This document shows positions 42,301 to 51,231 of a stretch of DNA of 64,000 nt, in pieces. Within the stretch, counting starts at the first letter, position 1; the number at the start of each line of letters is the position of its first letter. The translations under genes and the position numbers were made by a program. The notes under the pieces were generated by a model. That model had not been told where the DNA came from, did not search any database, and saw only the letters and a list, made by a program, of their open reading frames with translations. Source of the DNA: Massilioclostridium coli (GTDB lineage Bacteria > Bacillota > Clostridia > Oscillospirales > Ruminococcaceae); NCBI RefSeq assembly GCF_900095865.1, contig NZ_FMIZ01000007.1, positions 682,001 to 746,000 on the forward strand, given 5' to 3'.

Positions 42301-43553
42301 CGAAACTCCACCTCGCATTCTCCCATTAAAAAATTGGTGTTATCATATTTTGTGATTTTCAACGCACGGGGGGATATCCCTGGTTTTTTATAATCCTCAC
42401 AATGCTGATGTTCCTCAAACAGCTTTTGTAAAATAGTAGAAGTATATTTTGCAGCGTCCCCATGGTAAATCGCCTGCAACAGGGTTTTGGAATGAAATCC
42501 AGCCCCGCCGCCCAAATACAGGCGGCAATCGTTTTCCTTTCCATAATTTTCCCAGCCCCTAAATCGCCGGACAAACCAGTTGTTTTGCAGTTCATAGAAC
42601 GCTTGGATTGCCTCTTCCAAATAATCAAAATTAATTTTAGTATCTTTTAAATTATCATCTAAATAGTCATCATTCAAAGCAATCTGGAAATGAATTTCCG
42701 TTTCCGGTTTGATACACTCCCGCATAATTGGAATACGGTTGTATCTGAAATGGATTTCATCTGTAGATGAATTTTGATTTTTTCGTTGTGCCACATAATC
42801 GATTTTCGGGCAGATAATTAGATTTTCCTTTGGAATTGGAATGCTGTCCGAAATCGAAATTCCCCTTAAAATAGAAGTGAGCGCATTGTTGGAATCAGTC
42901 GATTCTTCCTCTTCGTTATCTAAATTTAGGAGGTTAAGCGAATTGTTTTCTATCTTCTGGGAAATAGAAGAAATTTCCTGATACGATTTTTGGCTCCAAT
43001 GCTTCATTTTTTCTTTTTGTTGCCCTTTTGCTTCTTTTTCTTTATCAAGAAAGATAGCTTCCCCTTTCCCAGATAGCATTTTTGCCAGGATAGCTGTCCG
43101 TAGCGCCCCTTTGATACTGCTTCCCGGAACATACGGGTTGCCGTAAGCGTCTTTGATACAGGTGTGGATTTCCCGCAGGGGATCTTGTTTGGAATCCTTA
43201 CCAACAAAGCAGTTACCCGCCGACACCGAATATCCATCCAGCTGATCCAGCTCTTGCTGGATCTTCTTTTGCTGGTTAGTTTCTCCTTGATATAGATGCT
43301 TTTGGAAAAAATCCTCATACAGCCGTTTTTGTTTAACGTCCTGGGCAAATTCCTCGTAAGCCTTCACCAAATTATTCCTGTCCAACCACCGGAAAAACGA
43401 AACAGGGTCCATCATGTAGACCTGTTTGGTTTTCGGAATCAATACAAATTCCTTTTTGGTCAATTTCTCCCCATCTCCAATAAACAAAGGGGCTTTGGTG
43501 GTTAAAACCAATTCTTTTCGTTTGATATATGGCTCTTTTGCTTTTTCTGTCAT
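42297..43553 (-). CDS. csm5: Csm5, type III-A RAMP protein
   Basis: 418 residues, full length. 'LTTKAPLFIGDGEKLTKKEF' near the N-terminus and 'YVPGSSIKGALRTAILAKML' (~140-160) are the Csm5 hallmarks; 'FRGWENYGKENDCRLYLGGGAGFHSKTLLQ' gives the C-terminal Gly-rich loop. Csm5 caps the crRNA 3' end in the Csm complex. Overlaps csm4 by 4 bases upstream. Confidence 0.9.
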   Translation of the reverse strand: MTEKAKEPYIKRKELVLTTKAPLFIGDGEKLTKKEFVLIPKTKQVYMMDPVSFFRWLDRNNLVKAYEEFAQDVKQKRLYEDFFQKHLYQGETNQQKKIQQELDQLDGYSVSAGNCFVGKDSKQDPLREIHTCIKDAYGNPYVPGSSIKGALRTAILAKMLSGKGEAIFLDKEKEAKGQQKEKMKHWSQKSYQEISSISQKIENNSLNLLNLDNEEEESTDSNNALTSILRGISISDSIPIPKENLIICPKIDYVAQRKNQNSSTDEIHFRYNRIPIMRECIKPETEIHFQIALNDDYLDDNLKDTKINFDYLEEAIQAFYELQNNWFVRRFRGWENYGKENDCRLYLGGGAGFHSKTLLQAIYHGDAAKYTSTILQKLFEEHQHCEDYKKPGISPRALKITKYDNTNFLMGECEVEFR

Positions 43554-44500
43554 ACCTCCACCCCCAAAAACAATGGTTTTAACATCCGGTAAGCGGGCTG
43601 TTTATCGGATGGCGCGACATTTTTCACAACCCCTTCAAACTTGTCAGAAAAACTGGAACCTGGGCTAAAAGCGTACACCGTCTGTTTTTTATAGTCCTGC
43701 TGGTGTACAAATCCACCCCGGCGGCACACGGTGTAGTATCCTGTTTCCGCCACTTTGTAATTGGAGGGAAGGCTGGTATTCAAGGTAACCCATTGTTTGG
43801 CGTTTTCCGTCCGCACCATTTTTTCCAGCTTCTCTGGCAACGGCATAGGGGTAAACTGAAATTTCCCCCAGCCGGAGCTGCGTTTTCCGCCGATCCCCGT
43901 CCAGCCCAACAGTTCCAGATAGGCTTCTACCTGTTTCTTTATCTCTCCATCCGCAAACCCCATCACGCAATATAAGCCGCAGCCTTGGTGAAAACGGGTT
44001 GCCTGGACAAAATAAGGTTCCGAATCCTCTTCCGATTGACAGGAAACCTGAACCCGCTGCCGCTGGTCGGGGAAAGCGATGTTTGACACGATTCCCTCGC
44101 ATTCATCCAGAAAATCCTCCATCTGGTCGAATTGCAGGTAGCGTTCCCAAAGGGAAAGGGGAATATAGGGGAGGCGTTTCAGCCGCTTACGGTTGTCACG
44201 GTCGTTCTCCATTTTTTGCAGCAAATCCAAAATCATCGGCTTTGGCAGGAACAATTCATCGTTCCGGTAGGGGAACAGGTCAGAAAGGAGGATATGGTTC
44301 TGTTCCGCATTTTCGATTAGACTTTCCACCGCCTGGTCAGACTGGTGGGAAGCCTCCACACAGAGGGCGGAAAAGAAGGTATCCGAATGGAGGGATGTCC
44401 CAGAAGAATGCAAAGGGTTTTGCCCATTGTCCGGCCTAATATGTACCGGTGTTAAGAACTTTAACCGGTAGGCGGCATATATCAATTTTCTTTGATCCAT
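43550..44500 (-). CDS. csm4: Csm4, type III-A RAMP protein
   Basis: 316 residues. 'LKFLTPVHIRP', 'SSGTSLHSDTFFSALCVEA' and the Gly-rich 'LLGWTGIGGKRSSGWGKFQF' (~205-225) identify Csm4, the Cas10 partner that binds the 5' crRNA tag. Twelve bases downstream of csm3, overlapping csm5 (ATGA). Confidence 0.92.
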   Translation of the reverse strand: MDQRKLIYAAYRLKFLTPVHIRPDNGQNPLHSSGTSLHSDTFFSALCVEASHQSDQAVESLIENAEQNHILLSDLFPYRNDELFLPKPMILDLLQKMENDRDNRKRLKRLPYIPLSLWERYLQFDQMEDFLDECEGIVSNIAFPDQRQRVQVSCQSEEDSEPYFVQATRFHQGCGLYCVMGFADGEIKKQVEAYLELLGWTGIGGKRSSGWGKFQFTPMPLPEKLEKMVRTENAKQWVTLNTSLPSNYKVAETGYYTVCRRGGFVHQQDYKKQTVYAFSPGSSFSDKFEGVVKNVAPSDKQPAYRMLKPLFLGVEV

Positions 44501-44511
44501 AGGCTCACATC

Positions 44512-45327
44512 CTAACCCTTGACAGAAGAAGCTTCCGATTTGTTTTTATCGTTATCCCCCTCATCTTGCCCGTTCTTTTCTCCAACCGCGTTTTTTAAAA
44601 TATTACTTAATTCCAATACAAAATTGCCATCCGAAAAATTCTGTGATGGAATTGGATTCTCCACGTTTAACCCGATAAAACGGATTCTCCCATAGCCACG
44701 GGTTCCGTTTCCGCCCAGGTAATCCAGCTGCAATAAACCCAGCCCCTCCGCCAGGACCTCAAAATCTGTTCGGATTTTATCTTCGGTGTCCCCATAAATA
44801 TCGTAAACACATTGAAACGCAAATTCCGCTTGCGGTATTACCCGTTCAATCGAGCGGGGTTTTGCAGTTCCAGTGAGCCTTGTGATGGTGTTTTCAGTTT
44901 TCACTTCGGTCACATCATCCGTACCAGGCAGGTTAATTAAATCTTTCCAATTGCTCAAAAAGCAATCAAAAAATTGCAGGCGGGAAACGGTCAATTCCTG
45001 GCTGGTTTTATCGGTGCTGCTTTGTGCGTTGTCTGATTGTCCCTTGACATTATTGTTGCTGGCGGATGTTCCAAACAGACGGATTACTTCAGGTGGATCG
45101 TTGTCATGGTTTTTTTCTAAATCAGAAAGTTCATTCACGTAGTTCCGTGCCAGAAGCGACCTTAATTTCCCCTTGATACTACTTCCTGGAATGATGGGGA
45201 GATGGGTGAGCGGATCACGGATGACAGGGGAGTTCACCGCCCCAATAGCGGCGAATTCAGTCGAACCCCCAATATGTAAACCAGTAACTACCTGGATGGT
45301 TCCGGTGATTTTTAATTTTCCATACAT
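44512..45327 (-). CDS. csm3: Csm3 backbone protein with Asp-to-Asn at the catalytic position
   Basis: 271 residues. The N-terminus 'MYGKLKITGTIQVVTGLHIG', 'LPIIPGSSIKGKLRSLLARN' and 'LGLLQLDYLGGNGTRGYGRI' make this a clear Csm3, the repeated backbone subunit that cuts target RNA every six bases. The catalytic Asp lies in the segment normally reading 'IGAIDSPVVRD'; here it reads 'IGAVNSPVIRD', so residue 32 is Asn (codon AAC, complement of 45232-45234). The rest of the motif is intact. Substitutions of this Asp abolish target RNA cleavage in the studied systems, so this complex probably binds but does not cut RNA. Charged Lys/Asp-rich tail of about 25 residues. Confidence 0.93.
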   Translation of the reverse strand: MYGKLKITGTIQVVTGLHIGGSTEFAAIGAVNSPVIRDPLTHLPIIPGSSIKGKLRSLLARNYVNELSDLEKNHDNDPPEVIRLFGTSASNNNVKGQSDNAQSSTDKTSQELTVSRLQFFDCFLSNWKDLINLPGTDDVTEVKTENTITRLTGTAKPRSIERVIPQAEFAFQCVYDIYGDTEDKIRTDFEVLAEGLGLLQLDYLGGNGTRGYGRIRFIGLNVENPIPSQNFSDGNFVLELSNILKNAVGEKNGQDEGDNDKNKSEASSVKG

Positions 45328-45340
45328 GGCAAGCCCCTCC

Positions 45341-45859
45341 TTATTTGTCCTTTTTGTTGGTGTAGTAATAATGGTAAGCCACCAGCGCTTCCATATAGTG
45401 CATGTAATGCATAAAATTCTTTTTGCTGTTGTTGATATGATCTAATCCGTTTAAAACACCGCATACTTTGCAAAATATATTTACATCATCAATCCGGCCA
45501 CATTGGTACACCAGTTGATATCGGAACATGCCTAATTTTTCTTTTATTCCTTCTGGAAGCTGGTCATCCTTACTTGGGGTGGATAAAACCTGATGATAGA
45601 TAGGAATAAACCTGTTATAGATATTGCGCATTTGAGTTGTAGTAAGCTCTTTAAAATCCAAGGAAGCACTAGCTGGTTTTTTTGAGTGTATCTTTTTATT
45701 ATCGTTGATATGTTCACTGGTTTTAATAATCCTTTCTTCTGCATGATTGATATAAAATTGGTTATCTTGATGCTTCGAAAAATCAACTTCATATATTTCG
45801 ATGTCATTGATGTTACGTGAATTTTTCTTATTCGGCTTAGCACTATATGTTTTTTCCAT
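45341..45859 (-). CDS. csm2: Csm2 small subunit
   Basis: 172 residues, somewhat longer than usual because of a ~60-residue charged N-terminal extension. The C-terminal ~110 residues ('LTTTQMRNIYNRFIPIYHQV', 'EKLGMFRYQLVYQCGRIDDV', 'FCKVCGVLNGLDHINNSKKN') are the helical Csm2 domain that lines the complex and contacts the target. Two bases from cas10 and 13 from csm3. Confidence 0.88.
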   Translation of the reverse strand: MEKTYSAKPNKKNSRNINDIEIYEVDFSKHQDNQFYINHAEERIIKTSEHINDNKKIHSKKPASASLDFKELTTTQMRNIYNRFIPIYHQVLSTPSKDDQLPEGIKEKLGMFRYQLVYQCGRIDDVNIFCKVCGVLNGLDHINNSKKNFMHYMHYMEALVAYHYYYTNKKDK

Positions 45860-45861
45860 GT

Positions 45862-48177
45862 TTATTCCTCCTTGGTTTTTTCACGGTTCAGGTAGATAAA
45901 AAGCCGCATGGCGGTCAATAGCTGTTTCCGATCGGCTGAATTTTTGATCCAGTTCAGCATATTGGCGGAAAATTCCTGGTAAGCCTTTTGTTTGGCGGCA
46001 TCATTTTTTCCGGATTTTTGAGGGGACATCCTTGCCAGCAGATAGGCTGCCCTTGCAATCCGAATTGGCTCGTCTAGATTTTGCTCCAAACGGCTGATAT
46101 GTTCATATAGGTTGAATAAAAAGCTATTCCCGCTTCCTTGTTCCGATGGTTCCATTTTGGAAAAATAATTCTGGATTGCCCGCAATTTTTCCATAACAAC
46201 GATATTTATAAATTCCTCCCAGTGGTAGGTTGCTTGGCAGTAAAGCTGGAATTTTGTCGCAGTTTCGTCCTCTGGATTGCCAGCCTGCCTGGTATCCATT
46301 CCAAATAGGGCAACCCCGTTTTTGTGTTCCAGTTTTTTGGCGGCACTTTCCAGCATACCAGTTTCGGACGCCATAGCCTGTAGCGGGTATTTAAACGGGA
46401 AAATCCCAATCCCGGCGGAAAAAGTGAGGGCGCCATCGGTGTATCTTTTCAAACATTGGTATAAATCCACTGCGGCTTCGATGATCTGGTCCCATGCGCC
46501 CGCCAGAAACATATCGTCCCCACCGGAATAAACCACCACAAGTTTTCGGTTGCCGTTTTCCGGTGTTTTGGATAGCGAAAATGGCAGATACGGCTCCCCA
46601 TTTTCTTTGGTAAGCTCGCCAAATTCACCACGCAAAATACAGTTGACATGATGTTTGAAAAAGAGGGTCAGTTGCCGGGAAAGTTCGTTGGTCCATCGCA
46701 GGCGGCAGCTGCCATCCTGTGCGACGTCATCTCCAATTTTCTCAAAAGTCTTGCCCAACGAGTCCACGTCGGCGCGCAATACTCCAATCCGGGAAATCCC
46801 CTGAGATAATCCCGCTAGCTTCTCAAAGGTGGGCATTGGATCTTTTTCTTTCTCCTGATAAAAATAGTTTCCCAGATAAATGGGGATTTGTCCTACATCA
46901 ACTGGCTTTTTCGGATTGGGATGGTAAACCCGAACGTTTTTTCCCTGCTGGGTGAAAAGGCTGTGTCTGTCGGAAAGCATATATAAAAACTTCGTGTTCC
47001 CATCGGCTGCCGGCAGGCGCAGGAACTTATTTTTTTCATGATCTGTTGGTTGACACGGATCTTCTTGGTGATTGGTGATTACAATCAAGTTATCCGAACT
47101 CATTAACTCGCTGGAAATTTCCTGGAACTCCTGGCAGTTCTCACAAACTCCGTCCTGGTTTAATGTACTGCTAGTGTGGCAAATCCTGCATTCCCGCCGA
47201 TTGTCTTTATTCTGTTGTTGGTTGAGCTTTTCCAACTGCTCGCCAGTGTAACGCTGGTATTTTTTCTGGATGGATTGTTCCGATAACTCCTTAAAAACAT
47301 TCTGCCATTTTTCCTTGTCCACCAGTTGTTCAGCAGAGCAGGGGACGCAGCTATAATTGGCATAGAGGGAACCTCCCAGCTGTTCCAGCAGCCAGTTGTT
47401 CACATCGCTGAACAGATTCGAAATCTTTTCCTCTGCGTCAGGAGAGTTGGGGAGCAACAAATATCCATTTCCCCCACCGTTGTAGAGCAGATTGGCTCTA
47501 AAAAGGGAAAACTGTTCCAGCAATTCATCCATCAAATGTTCCACCAGAACATCAACGTAAAACGATCGGCTCCGGAGTATTTTCAAGGAATCTTTTCCTG
47601 AAACCGTATAGATAAAATCCTGGATACCGGAAAACCCACAGGAAACCAGCAAAAAAGGCTGTTCCGGAACAAGGGGTTGTTCCATACAGCAGGCGAAACA
47701 ACAGCTGAGGTGGATGCGCTCAAACACCGAAAGGTAGGGATAGCCGGAAGGATAATAGTAGAACTGCCTCCGGCAGAGTTCATAAAGCGCCAGCACACCA
47801 TCGTTGGTGCAGGGTATCCCCTTTGCCTCTTCTAAAAATTCTGTTTTTCTATCGGTGTAGTTGTGCGGTTGCCCCTCCTGATTGGTGGGATATTGGAAGC
47901 TGTTTTCCGTCATGGCGGAATAGATTTTACCGTTCGCCATCGCATCCCCTTTTAAGACATCAAAAATGCAGGACAATGGCTGGAGGGTACCAGCTTTCTT
48001 TTTCTTCTTTCCCAAAACAAGCCGGTCCACTTCGTTATCCCATTGGGTGCTTTCCGCCGATCGTTTGTAAGCGTCATTCCATTTGTCCCACAGTTGGGTA
48101 AACTCCTGTTCCGATTCCCCATATACCTCCTTCAGAATCCGGAATATCTGGCACACCGCCATTTTTGTTGCTTCCAT
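45862..48177 (-). CDS. cas10: Cas10/Csm1 without HD domain
   Basis: 771 residues. Two Palm domains: the first around 'VSCGFSGIQDFIYTVSGKDS' (~175-200), the second with 'RIGVLRADVDSLGKTFEKIG' and the active site S-GGDD at 552-555 ('VVYSGGDDMFLAGAW'). A four-Cys zinc site 'CRICHTSSTLNQDGVCENC' lies at ~327-345. The usual N-terminal HD nuclease domain (HDIGK and a later His-His) is absent; the protein starts in the linker region ('WNDAYKRSAESTQWDNEVD', 'PLSCIFDVLKGDAM'). It should still make cyclic oligoadenylate when target RNA is bound. First gene of the operon csm1-csm2-csm3-csm4-csm5-cas6. Confidence 0.93.
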   Translation of the reverse strand: MEATKMAVCQIFRILKEVYGESEQEFTQLWDKWNDAYKRSAESTQWDNEVDRLVLGKKKKKAGTLQPLSCIFDVLKGDAMANGKIYSAMTENSFQYPTNQEGQPHNYTDRKTEFLEEAKGIPCTNDGVLALYELCRRQFYYYPSGYPYLSVFERIHLSCCFACCMEQPLVPEQPFLLVSCGFSGIQDFIYTVSGKDSLKILRSRSFYVDVLVEHLMDELLEQFSLFRANLLYNGGGNGYLLLPNSPDAEEKISNLFSDVNNWLLEQLGGSLYANYSCVPCSAEQLVDKEKWQNVFKELSEQSIQKKYQRYTGEQLEKLNQQQNKDNRRECRICHTSSTLNQDGVCENCQEFQEISSELMSSDNLIVITNHQEDPCQPTDHEKNKFLRLPAADGNTKFLYMLSDRHSLFTQQGKNVRVYHPNPKKPVDVGQIPIYLGNYFYQEKEKDPMPTFEKLAGLSQGISRIGVLRADVDSLGKTFEKIGDDVAQDGSCRLRWTNELSRQLTLFFKHHVNCILRGEFGELTKENGEPYLPFSLSKTPENGNRKLVVVYSGGDDMFLAGAWDQIIEAAVDLYQCLKRYTDGALTFSAGIGIFPFKYPLQAMASETGMLESAAKKLEHKNGVALFGMDTRQAGNPEDETATKFQLYCQATYHWEEFINIVVMEKLRAIQNYFSKMEPSEQGSGNSFLFNLYEHISRLEQNLDEPIRIARAAYLLARMSPQKSGKNDAAKQKAYQEFSANMLNWIKNSADRKQLLTAMRLFIYLNREKTKEE

Positions 48178-48200
48178 TTTTCCACCTCCGAACCAATCTG

Positions 48201-48392
48201 TTAATGATATAAAATAGAAAAAATCTGCTGTCTAAGGGTTAATCTCATATTCACTGTGCTGGTATAAAGCCTGGCTTTTGTATCAAAGTTAGTTAAACGA
48301 CCTTTATCATAATACATTACCCCGTATTTATGGAATTGGTCACAGGCTTCGAAAAAGGATACATATAAAGGCGTGGTTCCGTAAGAAAACAT
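48201..48392 (-). CDS. Small ORF between cas10 and the mobile element, probably a remnant
   Basis: 63 residues, 'MFSYGTTPLYVSFFEACDQF' and 'KYGVMYYDKGRLTNFDTKAR', directly preceded by a stop codon and by the recombinase end only 24 bases away. There is no convincing ribosome site. It may be the leftover 3' part of a gene cut by the mobile element. I cannot assign it to Csm6 or any adaptation protein. Confidence 0.35.
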   Translation of the reverse strand: MFSYGTTPLYVSFFEACDQFHKYGVMYYDKGRLTNFDTKARLYTSTVNMRLTLRQQIFSILYH

Positions 48393-48415
48393 TTATGTGA
48401 GAGAATCGGCGTAGT

Positions 48416-50287
48416 TTAGGCTACGCCGGTTTTCTTTTCTTTTTGGGCTGCTTGGGATTGCTCCCTTGCTTCCTCAAAATCAAATGCACCAATGAAGTTA
48501 TAGACAATCTCAATTTCTCTGACCTTAATGCGCGGCTCGTTGTCGTCCGGCGTGTAAACCTCGGAGATATAAATTTTATCCACAAACTCCCGGAGAATGG
48601 AAGCGTCAAGCTGCTGCATATCGGTGTACTTTCTGACCGCTGCAATGAACTGTCTGACGTTGACTTTCTGCTTCTCCTGTTCCTTGACTTCCTGCCGCAG
48701 ATGTTCGACAAGATTTGTAAGGTTGGTCTGTTCCAGCTCATAGTCACGGGACAGTTTGATGAAACGCTCGTCGGAGAGCTTGCCGGAAATGTTATCCTCA
48801 TACAGTCGCTTGATGATAACATCCAGCTCGGCAATCCGCTTTTGCGATTGCGCCAGAGTGTCTTTCTTTTGTGCCAGCTCCTTATCCCGTTCCCGCAGGC
48901 TTTGATCTGCGGCCCGCTGCACAAAGTCGTCCTCATACTGCGTCACATACTGAATGGCTTCCCGCAGGTTTCGCAGCACGATTTCTTCAAGGACAACGCG
49001 CCGGATAGAGTGGGTCGAACATAAAGTGCGGTCTTTACGGTAAGTTGAGCAAAGGTAATATTCCTGTTCAGGTTTGAAGTGATTGGCTCTGCACAAGTAC
49101 ATCTTTCCGCCGCAATCCGCACAGAACAGCAGGCCGGAGAACATACCCATGTCGCCCATCTTAGTGGGACGGCGGCGGCCCTGTCGGATTTTCTGGACGA
49201 TCAGAAACACGCTTTCCTCAATAATAGGTTCCTGTGTGTTCTCAAAGATCACCCAATCCGCCGGATCATTCCATAATACTTTCTTGCTCTTGAACGATTG
49301 CTTGGAAGTTTTGAAGTTGACCGTATGGCCCAAATAGTCAAGGCGTTCCAAAATATGTACTACCGTCTTTGTTGCCCATTTATAAGGGTCAGTTGGCCGT
49401 TTAGATGTTGTCGGCAAGTCGTTTTCGTAGCAGTAAGCAACAGGCGAAAGAACTTTATTTTCTTGGAGCCATTTTGCAATTTGCGTCGGCCCCATGCCGT
49501 CCATGCACAGTGCAAAAATCTTTTGGACAACAGCGGCAGCTTCTTCATCCACGATCCACCGCTTCTTGTTCTCCGGGTCTTTCTTGTACCCATAAGGCGG
49601 GATAGTGGTAAGGTGTTCGCCGGAGCGTCCTTTGGATTGCCACGTTGCCCGGATTTTCTTGCTGGTGTCCTTGGCGTACATTTCATTGAATACGTTGCGG
49701 ATGGCGGTAAATTCGCTGTCCCCGCGCACACTGTCCACACCGTCATTGACGGCAATAAAGTGGACGCCGTACTCTGGAAACAGCATTTCCGTATACATTC
49801 CGACTTGCAGATAGTTACGCCCGAACCGGCTCATATCCTTAACGACAACGCGCTTGATCTTGCCCGCCTTGATGTCGGCAAGCATCCTCTGGAATCCGGG
49901 CCGGTTGAAGTTGGTTCCCGAATATCCGTCGTCCTCGTCGTAGTGGCGGATGGCTGTATAGCCGTGATCCCGGCAATACTTTTCCAAAATCCGCTTCTGG
50001 TTGCTGATACTGTTGCTCTCGCCGTCCAGCTTATCTTCTTGGGAAAGACGCTCATAGCAGGCGGTAATGCCCTCGGCTTCCTCCTGCGGCTGGCTGTGGA
50101 CATAGAATTGCAGCACCGTGTTTTGGATGGCCGTCTTGGTTTCCTCGCTCAACGGCGCGTCGTTGGATACGCGCTGAAAGGAAGTGACTGGCTGTTGGTA
50201 CATTTGATTGTCAAGGTTCAAAGTAGTATCGTTATTCCGTGTCGCACGGGAGTTCCGTGCAATCACCATTTCCGGCTGTTTGCTCAT
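48416..50287 (-). CDS. Large serine recombinase of the mobile element
   Basis: 623 residues. Resolvase-type catalytic domain at ~72-225 with Ser82 in 'ACYERLSQEDKLDGESNS', 'DEDDGYSGTNFNRPGFQRML' and 'VVVKDMSRFGRNYLQVGMYT'; then the recombinase domain (~240-370, 'PPYGYKKDPENKKRWIVDEE'), a zinc ribbon (~405-445, 'CADCGGKMYLCRANH'...'YLCSTYRKD') and a coiled coil (~470-560). The first ~70 residues are an extra N-terminal extension. AGGAGG lies five bases before ATG. It should insert and excise the element; its 3' end marks the element's left edge, between 48392 and 48416. Confidence 0.93.
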   Translation of the reverse strand: MSKQPEMVIARNSRATRNNDTTLNLDNQMYQQPVTSFQRVSNDAPLSEETKTAIQNTVLQFYVHSQPQEEAEGITACYERLSQEDKLDGESNSISNQKRILEKYCRDHGYTAIRHYDEDDGYSGTNFNRPGFQRMLADIKAGKIKRVVVKDMSRFGRNYLQVGMYTEMLFPEYGVHFIAVNDGVDSVRGDSEFTAIRNVFNEMYAKDTSKKIRATWQSKGRSGEHLTTIPPYGYKKDPENKKRWIVDEEAAAVVQKIFALCMDGMGPTQIAKWLQENKVLSPVAYCYENDLPTTSKRPTDPYKWATKTVVHILERLDYLGHTVNFKTSKQSFKSKKVLWNDPADWVIFENTQEPIIEESVFLIVQKIRQGRRRPTKMGDMGMFSGLLFCADCGGKMYLCRANHFKPEQEYYLCSTYRKDRTLCSTHSIRRVVLEEIVLRNLREAIQYVTQYEDDFVQRAADQSLRERDKELAQKKDTLAQSQKRIAELDVIIKRLYEDNISGKLSDERFIKLSRDYELEQTNLTNLVEHLRQEVKEQEKQKVNVRQFIAAVRKYTDMQQLDASILREFVDKIYISEVYTPDDNEPRIKVREIEIVYNFIGAFDFEEAREQSQAAQKEKKTGVA

Positions 50288-50392
50288 AAGTTCCTCCTAT
50301 TCCGCAGCCGGAAAACGAGGCATGATACAAGTATATTATACCATATCATGCCCCATCCGTCTGCTTGTAGGAAATGAAAAAATCTTTAATTT

Positions 50393-50560
50393 TTAAGTGG
50401 CTGCCTTGCTCAAATCATTTTGAAGCAGCCGACGGATTTTCTTGACTGCGGTTTCTTTCGCGCCGTCTTTGACGGTCGCTTTCACAATATATCGAACGCC
50501 TCCGATCTCGTACTGACGTACTACGGGGGCGGTCTGGTTCTGACTTGTTACTGTACTCAT
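50393..50560 (-). CDS. TnpW-like small transposon protein
   Basis: 55 residues with GGGGGA seven bases before ATG. 'APVVRQYEIGGVRYIVKATV' and 'KDGAKETAVKKIRRLLQNDL' match the small TnpW-type proteins that sit beside serine recombinases in clostridial elements. Role unknown. The 50561-50988 interval that follows is GC-rich and hairpin-prone, with no gene I can support. Confidence 0.75.
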   Translation of the reverse strand: MSTVTSQNQTAPVVRQYEIGGVRYIVKATVKDGAKETAVKKIRRLLQNDLSKAAT

Positions 50561-50988
50561 ACAGTAATCCCCCTTTCGCTTACATTGGTGTAAAACGAAA
50601 TGGGCAGTACGGACGGCTGTTGGCGCAGCTCCACGGGAATTTCACCCCCGCGTGGTTCTCACGCGGCCCTACCTATTGCCTGCGACGCTTTTAACGCTCG
50701 GACTTGGAAACCCCGGAAAAAACGGAGCTTCGTTTAGCTATAAGGGAGTATCATTGTCGCTACCTCCGCTGTTTAAGAGCTGCCTTGCCCTCGGCCCGGT
50801 GGTTCTCGCTCTCTCATAAGATATGAGGTCATGGCGCACCACGCCGATGCGGAAGTTGCAGAATGTGTCCGCTGCCCTATGATGCGCCGCCGTTATCTTG
50901 CGGGCATTTTTGTCAAGGAACTGTGACGCCACAGACCTTTTGCTGGCGGGGAAAGGGTAAGCCGCTGCATCCAGCCGGGCGGTTATCG

Positions 50989-51231
50989 TTAAACTTTAAC
51001 GATAGCTTGGATCAACCTGATTTCTAAGCACCGTTTCATGTACTCGTCCACACACAAATGAGGATAGCCGTCCTCGTCATAGAGCGTCCGGGTACACAGA
51101 CAATTCATGTAATTGTCATAGTACCGAAGCAACCGTTCTACGGCTTGGGGATCGCCTGCACGGGCGGACACATACACTGAAAGGGGCAAAGGCTCTTTGC
51201 CTTTGTAGGCAGGTTCTTTCATCCGCGTCAA
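50989..51231 (-). CDS. Conjugative-element HTH regulator, copy 1
   Basis: 80 residues: 'PLSVYVSARAGDPQAVERLL', 'RYYDNYMNCLCTRTLYDEDG', 'YMKRCLEIRLIQAIVKV'. Same family as 57783-58019 (about 65% alike by eye), the short helix-turn-helix protein encoded after a sigma factor in Tn916-like and related elements. Overlaps the sigma gene by 4 bases. Confidence 0.8.
   Translation of the reverse strand: MTRMKEPAYKGKEPLPLSVYVSARAGDPQAVERLLRYYDNYMNCLCTRTLYDEDGYPHLCVDEYMKRCLEIRLIQAIVKV

Noticed and set aside
50738-50932. 64-residue ORF in the gap after the TnpW-like gene
   Set aside because: No ribosome site and no recognisable sequence; the region is hairpin-prone and probably non-coding.
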